From NCBI RefSeq assembly GCF_000014585.1, contig NC_008319.1, positions 496,001-560,000 on the forward strand: 64,000 nt of DNA, written 5' to 3'. Each line of letters opens with the position of its first letter. The stretch's first letter is position 1. This document shows, one piece after another, positions 39,593 to 49,234 of this stretch. Both the position numbers and the translations under genes were made by a program. The notes under the pieces were generated by a model. It was not told the DNA's origin and ran no database searches. It saw only the letters and a program-made list of their open reading frames with translations. This stretch comes from Synechococcus sp. CC9311. GTDB lineage: Bacteria; Cyanobacteriota; Cyanobacteriia; PCC-6307; Cyanobiaceae.

Positions 39593-40899
39593 TCGCTTTT
39601 ATCTGATCGTAGATTGGCTTTTCTTCGGATGTATCCGTATAACTGAGATGTGCTCACGCCTACGATCACGCCTACAGCAAGGTTGTGGGGATGAGTCAGC
39701 ATCGTCGCTAAAAATGTAGCGATCATGAGAAGAGTGTCGATCTTAGGTAGTCTCCCTATTCTCCTCAAGCTGTCAGAATCTGCGGTTGCAACTGCGATTG
39801 AAATCATAACTGCGGCGACTGCGGCCAAGGGAATTAAGCCAAGAATTGATCTTGCAAAAATTAGAATAGTAACTATAAATAGTCCCGTCGATAAGGTTGA
39901 TAGTCGTGATTTTGCCCCATTTTTCACGTTCATGACCGATTCGCCTACGAGTGCACATCCGGCCATTCCGCCAAATAGTGATGTAATGATATTGGCGATG
40001 CCTTGTCCAATGCCTTCCGACCGCTTATCCGCTGTTGTTTCTGTTAGTGTATCGATGTAATCGACTGTTAGAAATGTTTCTAATAGGCCTACGAGCGAAA
40101 TTGCAATTGCGATCGGTGCTGTTGTCCATATAAGATCAAGGCCTGCAATGTTGTTCGCTCCATTGATGAGGAATGGGATTTCCGGTAAGTGGATTCCCTG
40201 CGGTAGGCTTCCCAGATCACTAACTCTTGGTACGTCGAATCTCATCGTCCATGCCAGTATTGTTACGACAGAAATTGAGATGAGCTGTGAGGGTATTTTC
40301 TTCGTGATGTATGGAAATGAATAGATGATTAGTAGTCCTATCGCTGTCAAAGCCCATACGGTTGGTAGCTCTTTCACTGTTGGCAGGTAAGTTACCTGAT
40401 GTCTTTCAAGTCCTAGAAGTTGTTCAAAGCCAAGTTGTGGCAATTCTGCTTGTAAAATGAGTAATGCCAGTGCATTGACGAATCCACTCACGACAGGTTT
40501 TGGGATGTATTTCATTAAAGCCGAAATATTCAAGAGGCTCCAGATGATCTGGAGAAGCCCCGCAAGCATGCTTGCTGTTAATAAAAAAATAATTCCTTTG
40601 TTGTCTGCAAAGTTATTTCCTTGAGCTGCAAGCCCGGTCATGAGTACTGCGGTTGATCCTGATGCCGAGGTGATCATCGCGATTCGACTTCCTGTGAAGG
40701 CGATTGTGATCGTTAGAAAGATTGCGCCATAGAGGCCAAGTTCTGGAGGGACTCCAGCGACTCCAGCGAAGCCGATTGCTTCCGGAATAAGTACCAATGC
40801 CATCACCAGGCCAGCCAGCAGATTTGGTAACGGTGCTATTGCTAAAGAGTTTATTTTTTGTCTAAGAGAAGGCATCGAAAAGGTATTTTGTCGCAACAA
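39589..40899 (-). CDS. SulP-family anion transporter without STAS domain
   Basis: The 436-residue protein has the SulP transmembrane core with about 10-12 helices: PNLLAGLVMALVLIPEAIGF (about 25-44), GVPPELGLYGAIFLTITIAF, and GQGIANIITSLFGGMAGCAL (about 298-317). SulP carriers move sulfate, bicarbonate or other anions across the plasma membrane. Typical cyanobacterial BicA-type members have about 560 residues with a cytosolic STAS domain, which is absent here. The stop comes right after the last helix. The A/T-rich codon use differs from the neighbouring mutM and psaE genes, which hints at transfer. Substrate unknown. Confidence 0.82.
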   Translation of the reverse strand: MLRQNTFSMPSLRQKINSLAIAPLPNLLAGLVMALVLIPEAIGFAGVAGVPPELGLYGAIFLTITIAFTGSRIAMITSASGSTAVLMTGLAAQGNNFADNKGIIFLLTASMLAGLLQIIWSLLNISALMKYIPKPVVSGFVNALALLILQAELPQLGFEQLLGLERHQVTYLPTVKELPTVWALTAIGLLIIYSFPYITKKIPSQLISISVVTILAWTMRFDVPRVSDLGSLPQGIHLPEIPFLINGANNIAGLDLIWTTAPIAIAISLVGLLETFLTVDYIDTLTETTADKRSEGIGQGIANIITSLFGGMAGCALVGESVMNVKNGAKSRLSTLSTGLFIVTILIFARSILGLIPLAAVAAVMISIAVATADSDSLRRIGRLPKIDTLLMIATFLATMLTHPHNLAVGVIVGVSTSQLYGYIRRKANLRSDKSD

Positions 40900-41076
40900 G
40901 AGTCTCTTTGATGATGAGCAGTATTGCCTTGAGCGAAACTTTTTTTATTGTTATTTTGTTGGCATCATTGGCCTGGTATTTGTTTTGCTACTCTCTCGAG
41001 TCGCTAGTCACGCCTGGTGATTCTTGCGATTCGGATTGATTGCTTCCCCCTGCTACAACTCCGTTTTGGGATTTCG

Positions 41077-41949
41077 TTATGACGTTTGGCAGCTGGAGCA
41101 CCAGTGGGTGCTTCGTCCTGCCAGCTTGATTCGTTCGATTGCTTTCCCACATTTCGGACATGGTTGTCCGGTACGTCTATAAACCGCTGCTTGACCACCG
41201 TAATTGCCATTTACTCCTTCGAGATCTCTGAAGTCACTAAAGGTTGTTCCGCCTGCCCCAATACTTAGTTCTAAGATCTCGATCAAACATTCCCTGAGTT
41301 TTTCTAATTGCTTGCGATTGAGTTGGCCTGCTGGCGTTTGAGGGCAAATGCCAGCAGCAAACAAACTTTCATCGGCATAGATGTTGCCCGTGCCTGCCAC
41401 GATCGATTGATCCAGTAATGCCGCCTTGATTGAGCGTGTGGACCCTTTAAATCGCTCTTGTAAGTACTGCGTTTTGAAATCTTGGCTAAAGGGTTCAGGA
41501 CCTAACTTTTTTAAGCCCGTGATGATCGACTCCACTGCAGTATCGGGCGGGACCCACCACATTTCTGCAAAACTTCTTAGGTCTACGAAGCGCAATTCTT
41601 GTCCCTTTGCATTCCAAAAACGCACGCGGGTGTGTTTGCAAGGTGGAGTGTCGTCCTCGATCCACTGAAATTGGCCTGTCATTCGTAAGTGAACACCCCA
41701 GTATCCGGCGCTTTCTTCAGCGGAATTGGCTTCGGCTGATCCAGGCCTATAGAGCTCCGAGTAGAGGTATTTCCCTCGTCTCATCCAATTGCCAACGCGG
41801 CAATTGAGGAGGCCTGATTCAAAGCATTCTGGTCCACCAGGACTGGCAATCGCCCTGTCCCGGCAAACTTCAAGATCGCTGATCACGAATTGATCGAGAC
41901 GATTCGCTAATCCACGACGAACCGTCTCAACTTCCGGGAGTTCGGGCAA
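41077..41949 (-). CDS. mutM: formamidopyrimidine-DNA glycosylase
   Basis: The 290-residue protein starts MPELPEVETVRRGL with the catalytic Pro2-Glu3 and has the C-terminal zinc finger CPKCGKAIERIKLAGRSTHW followed by CSSCQ. The Lys of the YSELYRP-type loop region (about 61-66) and the helix-two-turn-helix (DESLFAAGICPQTPAGQLNR) are also present. It removes oxidised purines such as 8-oxoguanine from DNA. It starts 5 bases after the psaE stop and forms an operon with it. Confidence 0.96.
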   Translation of the reverse strand: MPELPEVETVRRGLANRLDQFVISDLEVCRDRAIASPGGPECFESGLLNCRVGNWMRRGKYLYSELYRPGSAEANSAEESAGYWGVHLRMTGQFQWIEDDTPPCKHTRVRFWNAKGQELRFVDLRSFAEMWWVPPDTAVESIITGLKKLGPEPFSQDFKTQYLQERFKGSTRSIKAALLDQSIVAGTGNIYADESLFAAGICPQTPAGQLNRKQLEKLRECLIEILELSIGAGGTTFSDFRDLEGVNGNYGGQAAVYRRTGQPCPKCGKAIERIKLAGRSTHWCSSCQTS

Positions 41950-41954
41950 CGGCC

Positions 41955-42164
41955 TCAGGCCGGCTCGAGTTCCGCTTGAGCGAAATTATTCGTGTTGATT
42001 CCGCCTTCTGATCCGGAAATCCCGTTGTAATTCACCTTTTCAAAGCGAACGACCACCGGGTAACGAATGCCTGAGGTGTCGATGGAAGCCACCGTGCCGA
42101 CATCGTTGTACCAATAAGACTCAGGGCGCTTAATGCGCACCTTGTCACCGCGGGAAATTGCCAT
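41955..42164 (-). CDS. psaE: photosystem I subunit IV PsaE
   Basis: The 69-residue protein [20 protein letters not shown] contains the SH3-like PsaE fold with [20 protein letters not shown] and [11 protein letters not shown]. An upstream in-frame Met at 42188 adds eight residues not found in PsaE, so 42164 is the start. PsaE sits on the stromal side of photosystem I and helps dock ferredoxin. Confidence 0.96.
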   Translation of the reverse strand: MAISRGDKVRIKRPESYWYNDVGTVASIDTSGIRYPVVVRFEKVNYNGISGSEGGINTNNFAQAELEPA

Positions 42165-42309
42165 CGCTGCGCAAGAACGTTGATGCAATCAGAGCGTATC
42201 GCTGCGTGGCCTCAAGATGGAGTGAGCGTCACAGAATGTCTTTCGACCTGTTGCCATCTTCGCCGCATCGGCATGGCAGCATCCATCACCACCTCCTCTG
42301 TCACCGCCT

Positions 42310-43347
42310 TTGACAAGCCTGAGTTCCGAAGCACCCACGTTCAATCTCGATCTCCCAGATCCTGAGCGGGATGACATCAGCACGATGGAATTCCTGGCTC
42401 GTCTCGAGCAGGCCTGGGATGTGTGCGACAAATTTGACCTACAAACCGAAATTTGGCGTGGTCGCATCCTGAAATCAGTGCGTGACCGTGAAAAACGCGG
42501 AGGTGAAGGTCGTGGTGCGGGCTTTTTGCAGTGGCTTCGTGAACGGGAAATCAGTAAGACCCGGGCATATGGATTGATTCAACTAGCTGAATCAGAGCAG
42601 GGTTTGGTTGGTGAGGGTTTGCTCGAGCAATCGAGTGTGAATCAGTTTTCAAAACGCGCCTTCCTTGAGACAGCTTTGGCGGCTCCCGAAGTGCAAGTGA
42701 TGATTGCTGAAGCCGCCAACGAGGGACAAGAAATCACCCGCAAGCAGGTGCGCAGGCTCACGGATGATTTCACTTCTGCAACCAGTCCCTTGCTTCCGGA
42801 TGAAATTCGTCAACGGGCGCAAGAGAATTTGCTGCCATCCAAGGTTGTGGCACCTCTGGTGCGTGAATTGTCAAAGCTTCCAGAGGTTCAGCAGGAAGAC
42901 TTCCGCAAGGTGCTTCGTGATGAGCCGGAACTTGATCGGATCAAGGACGTGACCCATACGGCGCGATGGATCACGAAGGCCACGGAATCAGGTGTTGCTG
43001 TTCGTGCCTTTCAACAGGGTGAGCTGGATCTGGAGAAGGCGATGCAGGAGGCACAGCGTCTCGATGCTCTGGGTTTGCTTGCCGATGCTGTAGGGCAGGC
43101 TCAGGCTCTGGAGTCCGCGGTTCTTAAGCTGCACACCTCCTGGAGACGGTTAGGCGGTCTGCATGAACGACTGTGGGTGGAAAGCGGAAGCAGCACCCCT
43201 TATCTACGCGATGTTTTGACAGCGCTACAAACTTTGAGTGGGGCCACGATGCGGGTGTCGCTTGGGGAACTTGCTGGGGGCAAGAGGGTGAGACTCCAAC
43301 TTGTTGAGGAGGCTCCTGACCAACTGGAGCCTCCGATAACCCTCTAG
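42310..43347 (+). CDS. conserved hypothetical protein, possibly DNA binding
   Basis: The protein of up to 345 residues (TTG start at 42310; ATG at 42385 is an alternative) is helical. The segment GFLQWLREREISKTRAYGLI (about 72-91) resembles ParB-like or phage-type helix-turn-helix regions. Later parts contain LLPSKVVAPLVRELSKLPEV and a Leu-rich helical C-terminus. No catalytic motif is visible. I do not recognise a named family. It is divergent from psaE and ends 51 bases before recQ, so it may be in the same unit as recQ. Confidence 0.65.
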   Translation: MTSLSSEAPTFNLDLPDPERDDISTMEFLARLEQAWDVCDKFDLQTEIWRGRILKSVRDREKRGGEGRGAGFLQWLREREISKTRAYGLIQLAESEQGLVGEGLLEQSSVNQFSKRAFLETALAAPEVQVMIAEAANEGQEITRKQVRRLTDDFTSATSPLLPDEIRQRAQENLLPSKVVAPLVRELSKLPEVQQEDFRKVLRDEPELDRIKDVTHTARWITKATESGVAVRAFQQGELDLEKAMQEAQRLDALGLLADAVGQAQALESAVLKLHTSWRRLGGLHERLWVESGSSTPYLRDVLTALQTLSGATMRVSLGELAGGKRVRLQLVEEAPDQLEPPITL

Positions 43348-43397
43348 ATCTAGTGCTCGTTAAGCTGAAGCCACTACCTGTGGAGTGAGAGGGAGAG

Positions 43398-44888
43398 TTG
43401 GATTCACTCCTTGAGGCTCTCCACAGGCATTACGGCTGGGACTCCTTTCGTTCAGGACAACGTCCTGTCATCGAAGCACTGCTGAGCGGTCGCGACTGCT
43501 TAGCAGTGCTGCCAACCGGAGGCGGAAAATCGCTTTGTTTTCAGCTTCCTGCCTTGGTGCGGCAGGGGCTGGTCGTGGTGATATCTCCACTCGTTGCTCT
43601 GATGGATGATCAGGTTTTGCAACTGCAGCGGAGGGGGATTGCTGCTGCCTGCCTGCACCGCGGGATTCAACCTGAACAACGACGTTTGATTCAGACACAG
43701 TTATCGGCTGGCAGCTTGCGTCTCCTTTATCTCGCCCCTGAGCGTCTTCAAGGTGAGGCGGCGAGGGACATGCTCTCTGCCTATGCAAGGGATGGGCGGC
43801 TGGTGGCATTGGCCGTGGATGAGGCTCATTGCATCAGCGCTTGGGGGCATGATTTTCGGCCCGACTACAGGCGCCTTGGTCAGCTTCGCGCCCTTTGCCC
43901 CGGTGTCCCGCTCGTTGCGTTGAGTGCAACCGCAGCTCCAAGGGTGCGGGCTGACATCCTCCGTCTACTTGGGTTATGTAAACCGCTCATCCAGGTGTCG
44001 TCGGCGCAACGCACCAACCTCAAATACACAATGCGGCGCCGTCCGAGCGATCCGCTCCCTGATGTCTTAGAGGCCCTGCAGGATTCACGGGGTGCCACCT
44101 TGATCTATGCCAGGACCCGTCGTTCGGTGGAGCTCTGGGCTGAACGGCTACAAGCCCAAGGCATTCCAGCTATCACGTATCACGCTGGGCTGGAGCCGGA
44201 ACGCCGTGAAGAGGCTTTAATGCATTTTTTAGAAGCTGATGCGCCTGTTTTGGTGGCCACCGTGGCGTTTGGGATGGGCGTTGACCGTCCGGATGTGGGG
44301 TTGGTCTTGCACTTGGATTTGCCTGCGACACCAGAGGGATATCTCCAGGAGTCAGGTCGCGCTGGACGCGATGGCAGACCGGCCCATTGTCTTGTGTTGT
44401 TTTCACCTGGAGACCGAACCAGCTTGGGCTGGGCGATGCAGTCCACGTTGCGCCGTGCGTCTGAATCCAAGGTGTCTGACGATGATGTTTGGCGCGTGGA
44501 GTTTTCTCAGCAGCAATTGAGGCGAATGGAGGCTGTTGCTGAGGGTGAGATTTGCCGAGAACAGGCTCTGCTGCTTTCAGTGGGCGAGCTGACGTCTCCT
44601 TGCGGCCGCTGTGATCGCTGCCTGGCTCAAGTGCGGCCCAAGGATTGGTCGGATCGCGCCCAAGAATTGTTGGAGGTGATCGATGCCGGTCAGGGAGCAG
44701 ACATCCGCAGCCTGACCGAGCGATTACGGGAGCTTGATGGCAGCGAAGAGCGTTGGGGTTGGCTTGCGCGCAGGCTCGTGCAAGAGGAGCTCATTCGTGA
44801 GAGCAACGATGGTGCCCAACGCTTGTCGTTAAGGGATAGCGGCAGACAATTCCTGCATGCCCCTTGGCCCTTGCATTACGCAGCTTGA
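43398..44888 (+). CDS. recQ: ATP-dependent DNA helicase RecQ
   Basis: The 496-residue protein has the helicase motifs I (LPTGGGKSLCFQLPAL, about 38-53), II DEAH (VDEAHCISAWGHDFRPDYRR, about 142-161), III (LVALSATAAPRVRADIL) and VI (QESGRAGRDGRPAHC, about 316-330). A shortened zinc-binding RQC part (CGRCDRCLAQ, about 402-411) follows. No HRDC domain is present, so it is shorter than E. coli RecQ (about 609). The start is TTG at 43398 with GGGAGAG just upstream. It unwinds DNA in recombination and repair. Confidence 0.9.
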   Translation: MDSLLEALHRHYGWDSFRSGQRPVIEALLSGRDCLAVLPTGGGKSLCFQLPALVRQGLVVVISPLVALMDDQVLQLQRRGIAAACLHRGIQPEQRRLIQTQLSAGSLRLLYLAPERLQGEAARDMLSAYARDGRLVALAVDEAHCISAWGHDFRPDYRRLGQLRALCPGVPLVALSATAAPRVRADILRLLGLCKPLIQVSSAQRTNLKYTMRRRPSDPLPDVLEALQDSRGATLIYARTRRSVELWAERLQAQGIPAITYHAGLEPERREEALMHFLEADAPVLVATVAFGMGVDRPDVGLVLHLDLPATPEGYLQESGRAGRDGRPAHCLVLFSPGDRTSLGWAMQSTLRRASESKVSDDDVWRVEFSQQQLRRMEAVAEGEICREQALLLSVGELTSPCGRCDRCLAQVRPKDWSDRAQELLEVIDAGQGADIRSLTERLRELDGSEERWGWLARRLVQEELIRESNDGAQRLSLRDSGRQFLHAPWPLHYAA

Positions 44889-44889
44889 C

Positions 44890-45912
44890 TTAGGCGGTTT
44901 TGTTACAGCGATCCTTGACCAGGTCCTTCTCAAAATTGGTCTGCGGGGCAATCCAGCTTTTCCATGCACCATCAGAACTGGTGACATTGATTTTGCGAGC
45001 TGAACAGTTCACTGCCACGTAAAGGGGCTTGCCTTCGCTATTCAAAGTTGGGGCCACCATGCTGCCGCCCATGGATTGCCAGTTGCTCCAGTCCACTTGG
45101 AGCGGGCCGTAGGTTCGCCATGCCGCTGGTTTGGCCTCCACTGATGGGGTTGTAGTGGTCTTGGCCGGAGCCGCTTTTGTTGGAGTCGTTGTGGACTGGA
45201 CTGGTTTGACTTGAACCGTCTTGGTTGATTGGCTGGCTGTCGCCGTGAGAACGGGCTTCACTACTGGCGTGGTGCTGGTTGGTACTGCTGTGCTGACCGA
45301 TTCTGTGGTTTCAGAGCGACGGATATCCCGAAGCATCAACTTGGTTCCAATCGTCACCCGGTTGGGGTCATTGATGGTGTTGAGATCAATCAGAGAGGCA
45401 ACCGGAACCTCATAGGCGCGAGCGATCTGGGTGAGGGTCTGACCTCGGGCCACGGTGTGGGATGTGGCGTTTGGATTGGCTTTGATCGGCGTCGGCTTGG
45501 CTTTCGCCACAGACTTTGGCTTGGGAAGTAAGGCCGATGTAGGCAGTTTCAGGGTTTGGCCTACCTCAACATGATCAGCGCTTGGAAGGTTGTTGATCGC
45601 GATCAGATCTCTTTCGCTAACGCGATATCGAGCCGCTATGCCACCAAGGGTGTCTCCACCTTGAACGATGTGACGCCCTTGGCCAGCGCTTACGACGCCC
45701 CTGGCACCGCTTGGTAAACGCAATGTTTGCCCAACTTCCACATGGTTTGAATTGCGAATTCCATTCGCTTTCATCAAACTTTTAACCGATACGCCATAGC
45801 GATCAGCGAGACCAGAGATGGTGTCTCCTGGTTTGACGGTGATTGATGCCGCGCCCGCTTGAAGGGGCATCAATGCCGACAGGGTTAGGGCGGCGGCAAC
45901 AATGCTTCGCAT
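44890..45912 (-). CDS. exported LysM-repeat protein
   Basis: From the Met at 45912 (MRSIVAAALTLSALMPLQAG) the protein has 340 residues and a signal peptide. Three LysM repeats follow (ITVKPGDTISGLADRYGVSV, HIVQGGDTLGGIAARYRVSE, HTVARGQTLTQIARAYEVPV), each about 45 residues. A Thr/Pro-rich linker of about 80 residues then leads to a C-terminal domain of about 75 residues with Trp residues and two Cys. LysM binds peptidoglycan. The C-terminal domain has no function I recognise. It is convergent with recQ, one base apart. Confidence 0.82.
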   Translation of the reverse strand: MRSIVAAALTLSALMPLQAGAASITVKPGDTISGLADRYGVSVKSLMKANGIRNSNHVEVGQTLRLPSGARGVVSAGQGRHIVQGGDTLGGIAARYRVSERDLIAINNLPSADHVEVGQTLKLPTSALLPKPKSVAKAKPTPIKANPNATSHTVARGQTLTQIARAYEVPVASLIDLNTINDPNRVTIGTKLMLRDIRRSETTESVSTAVPTSTTPVVKPVLTATASQSTKTVQVKPVQSTTTPTKAAPAKTTTTPSVEAKPAAWRTYGPLQVDWSNWQSMGGSMVAPTLNSEGKPLYVAVNCSARKINVTSSDGAWKSWIAPQTNFEKDLVKDRCNKTA

Positions 45913-46017
45913 GCTTCTTTCTGTGCTGGGCGAAAGATAAGGTGTCTTGCCCAACTCGCCAGTCCCTCGCGCGGATTCCTTGGTATTGATTGATTTGGAC
46001 CGTTTGTTCAGCGGTTT

Positions 46018-47418
46018 TTAGCTCACAAAACGGCGAAATAACGCAGGATTCAAGGTGTAAGGCGGGTAGCGGAGACGAAGGTCAAGAAAAAATGGCCGGC
46101 TCAGCACCGAACGTTCGTGCGAGAAGGTTCGAAAGCCGGTTTCTGCGTGATAGCTGCCCATTCCACTGGGCCCCACTCCACCGAATGGCAATTCCGGGAC
46201 CCCCTTTTGCATCAAGACGTCGTTGAAGCAAACCCCACCTGAACTGGTGCGCTGCAGAACCTCGCTTTGGTCGTTGTGATCACCGCCAAAGAGATAGATC
46301 GCCAAGGGCTTGTCTTGCTGTTGGATGCGTGTGATGGCGCCATCTAAGGACTCCACCGTCAACATCGGTAATAACGGGCCAAAGATTTCCGCTGCCATTA
46401 AGGGATCCTGATCGCTGTGAACCTCAATCAAGGTGGGTGCGATCTTGCGGCGTTGTCGGTCGCATTCGCCTCCAAACAGGATGCGCCCCTCCTCTCGTGC
46501 TGCTGTAAGCAGCCCTTCGAGATGTTGAAAATGCCGATCGTGGATTAAGCAGCTGAGATCAGCGGAAGCGAGTGGATCCTCTCCATAGAGATTGCGGCGC
46601 TCCTCTTTCAAGGCATTCACAAGCTGCTCCCTGATGCTGGTCTGAACCAGGAGGTGATCAGGGGCGATGCAGGTTTGTCCAGCATTCACACTTTTGCCCC
46701 AAATCAAGCGGCGTGCTGTGACGGCTAGGTCTGCACTGTCGAGCACGACAGCAGGATTTTTGCCTCCAAGCTCCAGCGTGACGGGAGTGAGATGACGGGC
46801 GGCACCGGCCAGCACCTTGGCTCCAATCGCTCCACTACCGGTAAAGAAGATGTGGTCAAAGCCAAGGTCCACGAGCGCGGCCGCGATGGATCCATCCCCA
46901 TTCACCACCCTCACCACATCGCTGGGGAATTCCTCAGTGATGAGGCGCGTGATCAGGGCTGCCGTGGCAGGAGCATGCTCTGAAGGTTTCAAGACAACAG
47001 TGTTTCCCGCAGCAAGGGCACTGATCAGGGGCTGAAGCGTGAGCATGAAGGGGTAGTTCCATGGCCCGATTACGAGCACACAGCCCAGGGGTTCTCGGAT
47101 GAGTTGGGCCCGCCCTGGCCGTTGTGGAATCGGCACGGGGATGCGCCGAGGGCGCATCCAAGCCTTGAGGCGCCGCCGCGTAACTTTTAATTCTTGAAGC
47201 AAAGCCACGATTTCAAACATCCCCTCGAGCCCTGGCTTTGCCAGGTCGACACGCAGGGCTTGAAGAATGTCGGCTTCATGACGATCAAGCAGGTCGCTTA
47301 AGCGTTTTAATTGCAGTCGCCGCCAAGCTTCTGGACGGGTCTGACCCGATACGACTGGAGTGCGTAGGGTCTTTAAATCAGCGGCTTGAAAGGCTTCGTT
47401 GGTGGAGGCGCTAACCAT
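46018..47418 (-). CDS. aldehyde dehydrogenase
   Basis: The 466-residue protein matches the aldehyde dehydrogenase family with the NAD-binding site GPWNYPFMLTLQPLISALAA (about 119-138), catalytic Glu in LELGGKNPAVV (about 217) and catalytic Cys in NAGQTCIAPDHLL (about 245-250). The C-terminal membrane-facing tail (FRTFSHERSVLSRPFF) resembles the fatty-aldehyde class, so an alkanal substrate is plausible. It is divergent from the GH13 gene. Confidence 0.88.
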   Translation of the reverse strand: MVSASTNEAFQAADLKTLRTPVVSGQTRPEAWRRLQLKRLSDLLDRHEADILQALRVDLAKPGLEGMFEIVALLQELKVTRRRLKAWMRPRRIPVPIPQRPGRAQLIREPLGCVLVIGPWNYPFMLTLQPLISALAAGNTVVLKPSEHAPATAALITRLITEEFPSDVVRVVNGDGSIAAALVDLGFDHIFFTGSGAIGAKVLAGAARHLTPVTLELGGKNPAVVLDSADLAVTARRLIWGKSVNAGQTCIAPDHLLVQTSIREQLVNALKEERRNLYGEDPLASADLSCLIHDRHFQHLEGLLTAAREEGRILFGGECDRQRRKIAPTLIEVHSDQDPLMAAEIFGPLLPMLTVESLDGAITRIQQQDKPLAIYLFGGDHNDQSEVLQRTSSGGVCFNDVLMQKGVPELPFGGVGPSGMGSYHAETGFRTFSHERSVLSRPFFLDLRLRYPPYTLNPALFRRFVS

Positions 47419-47530
47419 CAGAAGTTGGGGGATCTAAGGCCATGCTCGCAGTCTTAATTCCCTGATCGTGAAAGAGGGGATGACGTCGCGGCCGATCGGG
47501 GTTAGTACAAGTTGGAATGGTGCCGGCGTG

Positions 47531-49234
47531 ATGACTAAGCAGCAGCCGTGGTGGAACGGTGCCGTCATCTATCAGCTGATTGTGCGCAGCTATGCCGATG
47601 GCAATGGTGATGGAATCGGCGACTTGCAGGGTCTTGCCAATCGCCTGCCCTATCTCCGTTGGTTGGGTGTGGAAGCGATCTGGCTCACTCCGATTTATCC
47701 ATCGCCCCTGCAGGACGGGGGCTACGACATCACAGATTTCAAGTCCATCCATCCAGAACTGGGTGATCTAGCGGCCTTTCATCGGGTCTTGATCGCTGCC
47801 CACTCACATGGCATCAAGGTGGTGATGGACTTGGTGCTGAATCACACCAGCACCCTCCATCCTTGGTTCCAGCGTGCCCGTTGGGCTCCAGAAGGGAGCC
47901 CTGAACGGGACGTATATGTGTGGAGCGATGACCCCAAGCGCTATGCCGATGCACCAGTGCTTTTTCGCCACTTCGAGTCTTCGAACTGGGAATGGGACGA
48001 GGTGGCGCAGCAGTACTACCTTCATCGCTTTTTGCGCCATCAACCTGACCTCAATTACGACAGCCCCGTCGTCCAGGAGGAGATGCTCGATGTGGTGGAT
48101 TTTTGGATTGAACGAGGCGTGGATGGCTTCCGTCTCGATGCGGTTCCATTCCTCTGTGAAGCGGAGGGATCTCGTTGTGAAGGGTTGCCTGAAACCCACG
48201 AATTCCTTAAGCGCTTACGGGCGCGGGTGGATCGCCATGGCAAGGATGTCTTGCTTCTTGCGGAAGCGATTCAACCGGTTGAGGAGGCTGCGCCTTACCT
48301 CGCCGATGACGAACTGCATGGAGCGTTTAACTTCGCCTTAACCGCTCACCTGTTCGCCTCGATTGCTAGTGGAACGGTGGAGGCTTTGCGCGAGTGTTTG
48401 CAGGCGGCTCAGAACGCGGTTGGTGGTTGTCGCTGGGCCCTGCCGTTACGCAATCACGATGAACTTTGGCTGGGGGATGGCCATCTGGTTCCAGAGGAGG
48501 TGATTCAAACGATCCGAGCCGGATTGCACCAGGGGCAGGGGCATTGGCTGAACTGGGGCATCAACCGGCGTCTGGCGCCTTTGCTCAATGGTGATCCCGG
48601 TTCCAATCGGGTGATGCATGCCCTGCTTTACAGCCTTCCAGGTCTCCCATGCCTGTACTACGGCGATGAGCTGGGGATGGGGGATTGGCCGGGCTTGCGC
48701 GACCGCGATCCGAACCGCACGCCGATGGCCTGGACGCCTGGACGGAATGGTGGATTTTCAACGGCTCCAGATCCACTGTTGGTGTTGCCACCTATCACTG
48801 CTCCCGGATACGACTATCGGGTGGTGAATGTGGAGGTTCAGAAGCAGCTCCCTGGATCGCTTTTGAATTGGCATCGGCGCATGCTCACTTGCCGCAAGCT
48901 GCTTCCAGCACTGCGTAATGGCGATTTTGAGCTGTTGGATTGCGCCCATCCCGGCGTCATTGTGTACGTGCGCACGAACGCCACGATGACGGTGCTGGTT
49001 GCGGCCAACCTCTCCGCCGCTGGGGCATCATTTCGCCTCGATCTGAGCCGATGGGCTGGTGAACGCACCCGTGAGGTGCTGTGGGGGTGTGACTTCCCGC
49101 CTGCCGATGCCGACTGGTTTGTTTACCTCGCTGCGCACGGGTTCAGTTGGTGGTTGATTGGTGAGGTGGAGGAAACAGACAACACCAGCGAGGACATTGA
49201 CGCTCAGCAGGACAAGTTGAGCTCCGGCGTGTAG
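47531..49234 (+). CDS. GH13 alpha-amylase-family enzyme, trehalose-synthase-like
   Basis: From ATG 47531 (MTKQQPWWNGAVIYQLIVRS) the protein has 567 residues; the frame is open to 47468. Catalytic residues are in place: Asp in VDGFRLDAVPFL, Glu in VLLLAEAIQ and Asp in LRNHDEL. The N-terminal WWNGAVIYQLIVRSYADGNG and GLANRLPYLRWLGVEAIWLT fit the trehalose synthase/isomaltulose-type subgroup, which works by an intramolecular rearrangement or by hydrolysis. The C-terminal beta domain ends with SWWLIGEV. The end overlaps the convergent glpD by 31 bases. Confidence 0.82.
   Translation: MTKQQPWWNGAVIYQLIVRSYADGNGDGIGDLQGLANRLPYLRWLGVEAIWLTPIYPSPLQDGGYDITDFKSIHPELGDLAAFHRVLIAAHSHGIKVVMDLVLNHTSTLHPWFQRARWAPEGSPERDVYVWSDDPKRYADAPVLFRHFESSNWEWDEVAQQYYLHRFLRHQPDLNYDSPVVQEEMLDVVDFWIERGVDGFRLDAVPFLCEAEGSRCEGLPETHEFLKRLRARVDRHGKDVLLLAEAIQPVEEAAPYLADDELHGAFNFALTAHLFASIASGTVEALRECLQAAQNAVGGCRWALPLRNHDELWLGDGHLVPEEVIQTIRAGLHQGQGHWLNWGINRRLAPLLNGDPGSNRVMHALLYSLPGLPCLYYGDELGMGDWPGLRDRDPNRTPMAWTPGRNGGFSTAPDPLLVLPPITAPGYDYRVVNVEVQKQLPGSLLNWHRRMLTCRKLLPALRNGDFELLDCAHPGVIVYVRTNATMTVLVAANLSAAGASFRLDLSRWAGERTREVLWGCDFPPADADWFVYLAAHGFSWWLIGEVEETDNTSEDIDAQQDKLSSGV

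Noticed and set aside
41004-41210. Minus-strand frame overlapping the end of mutM
   Set aside because: Out of phase with mutM and without protein features.
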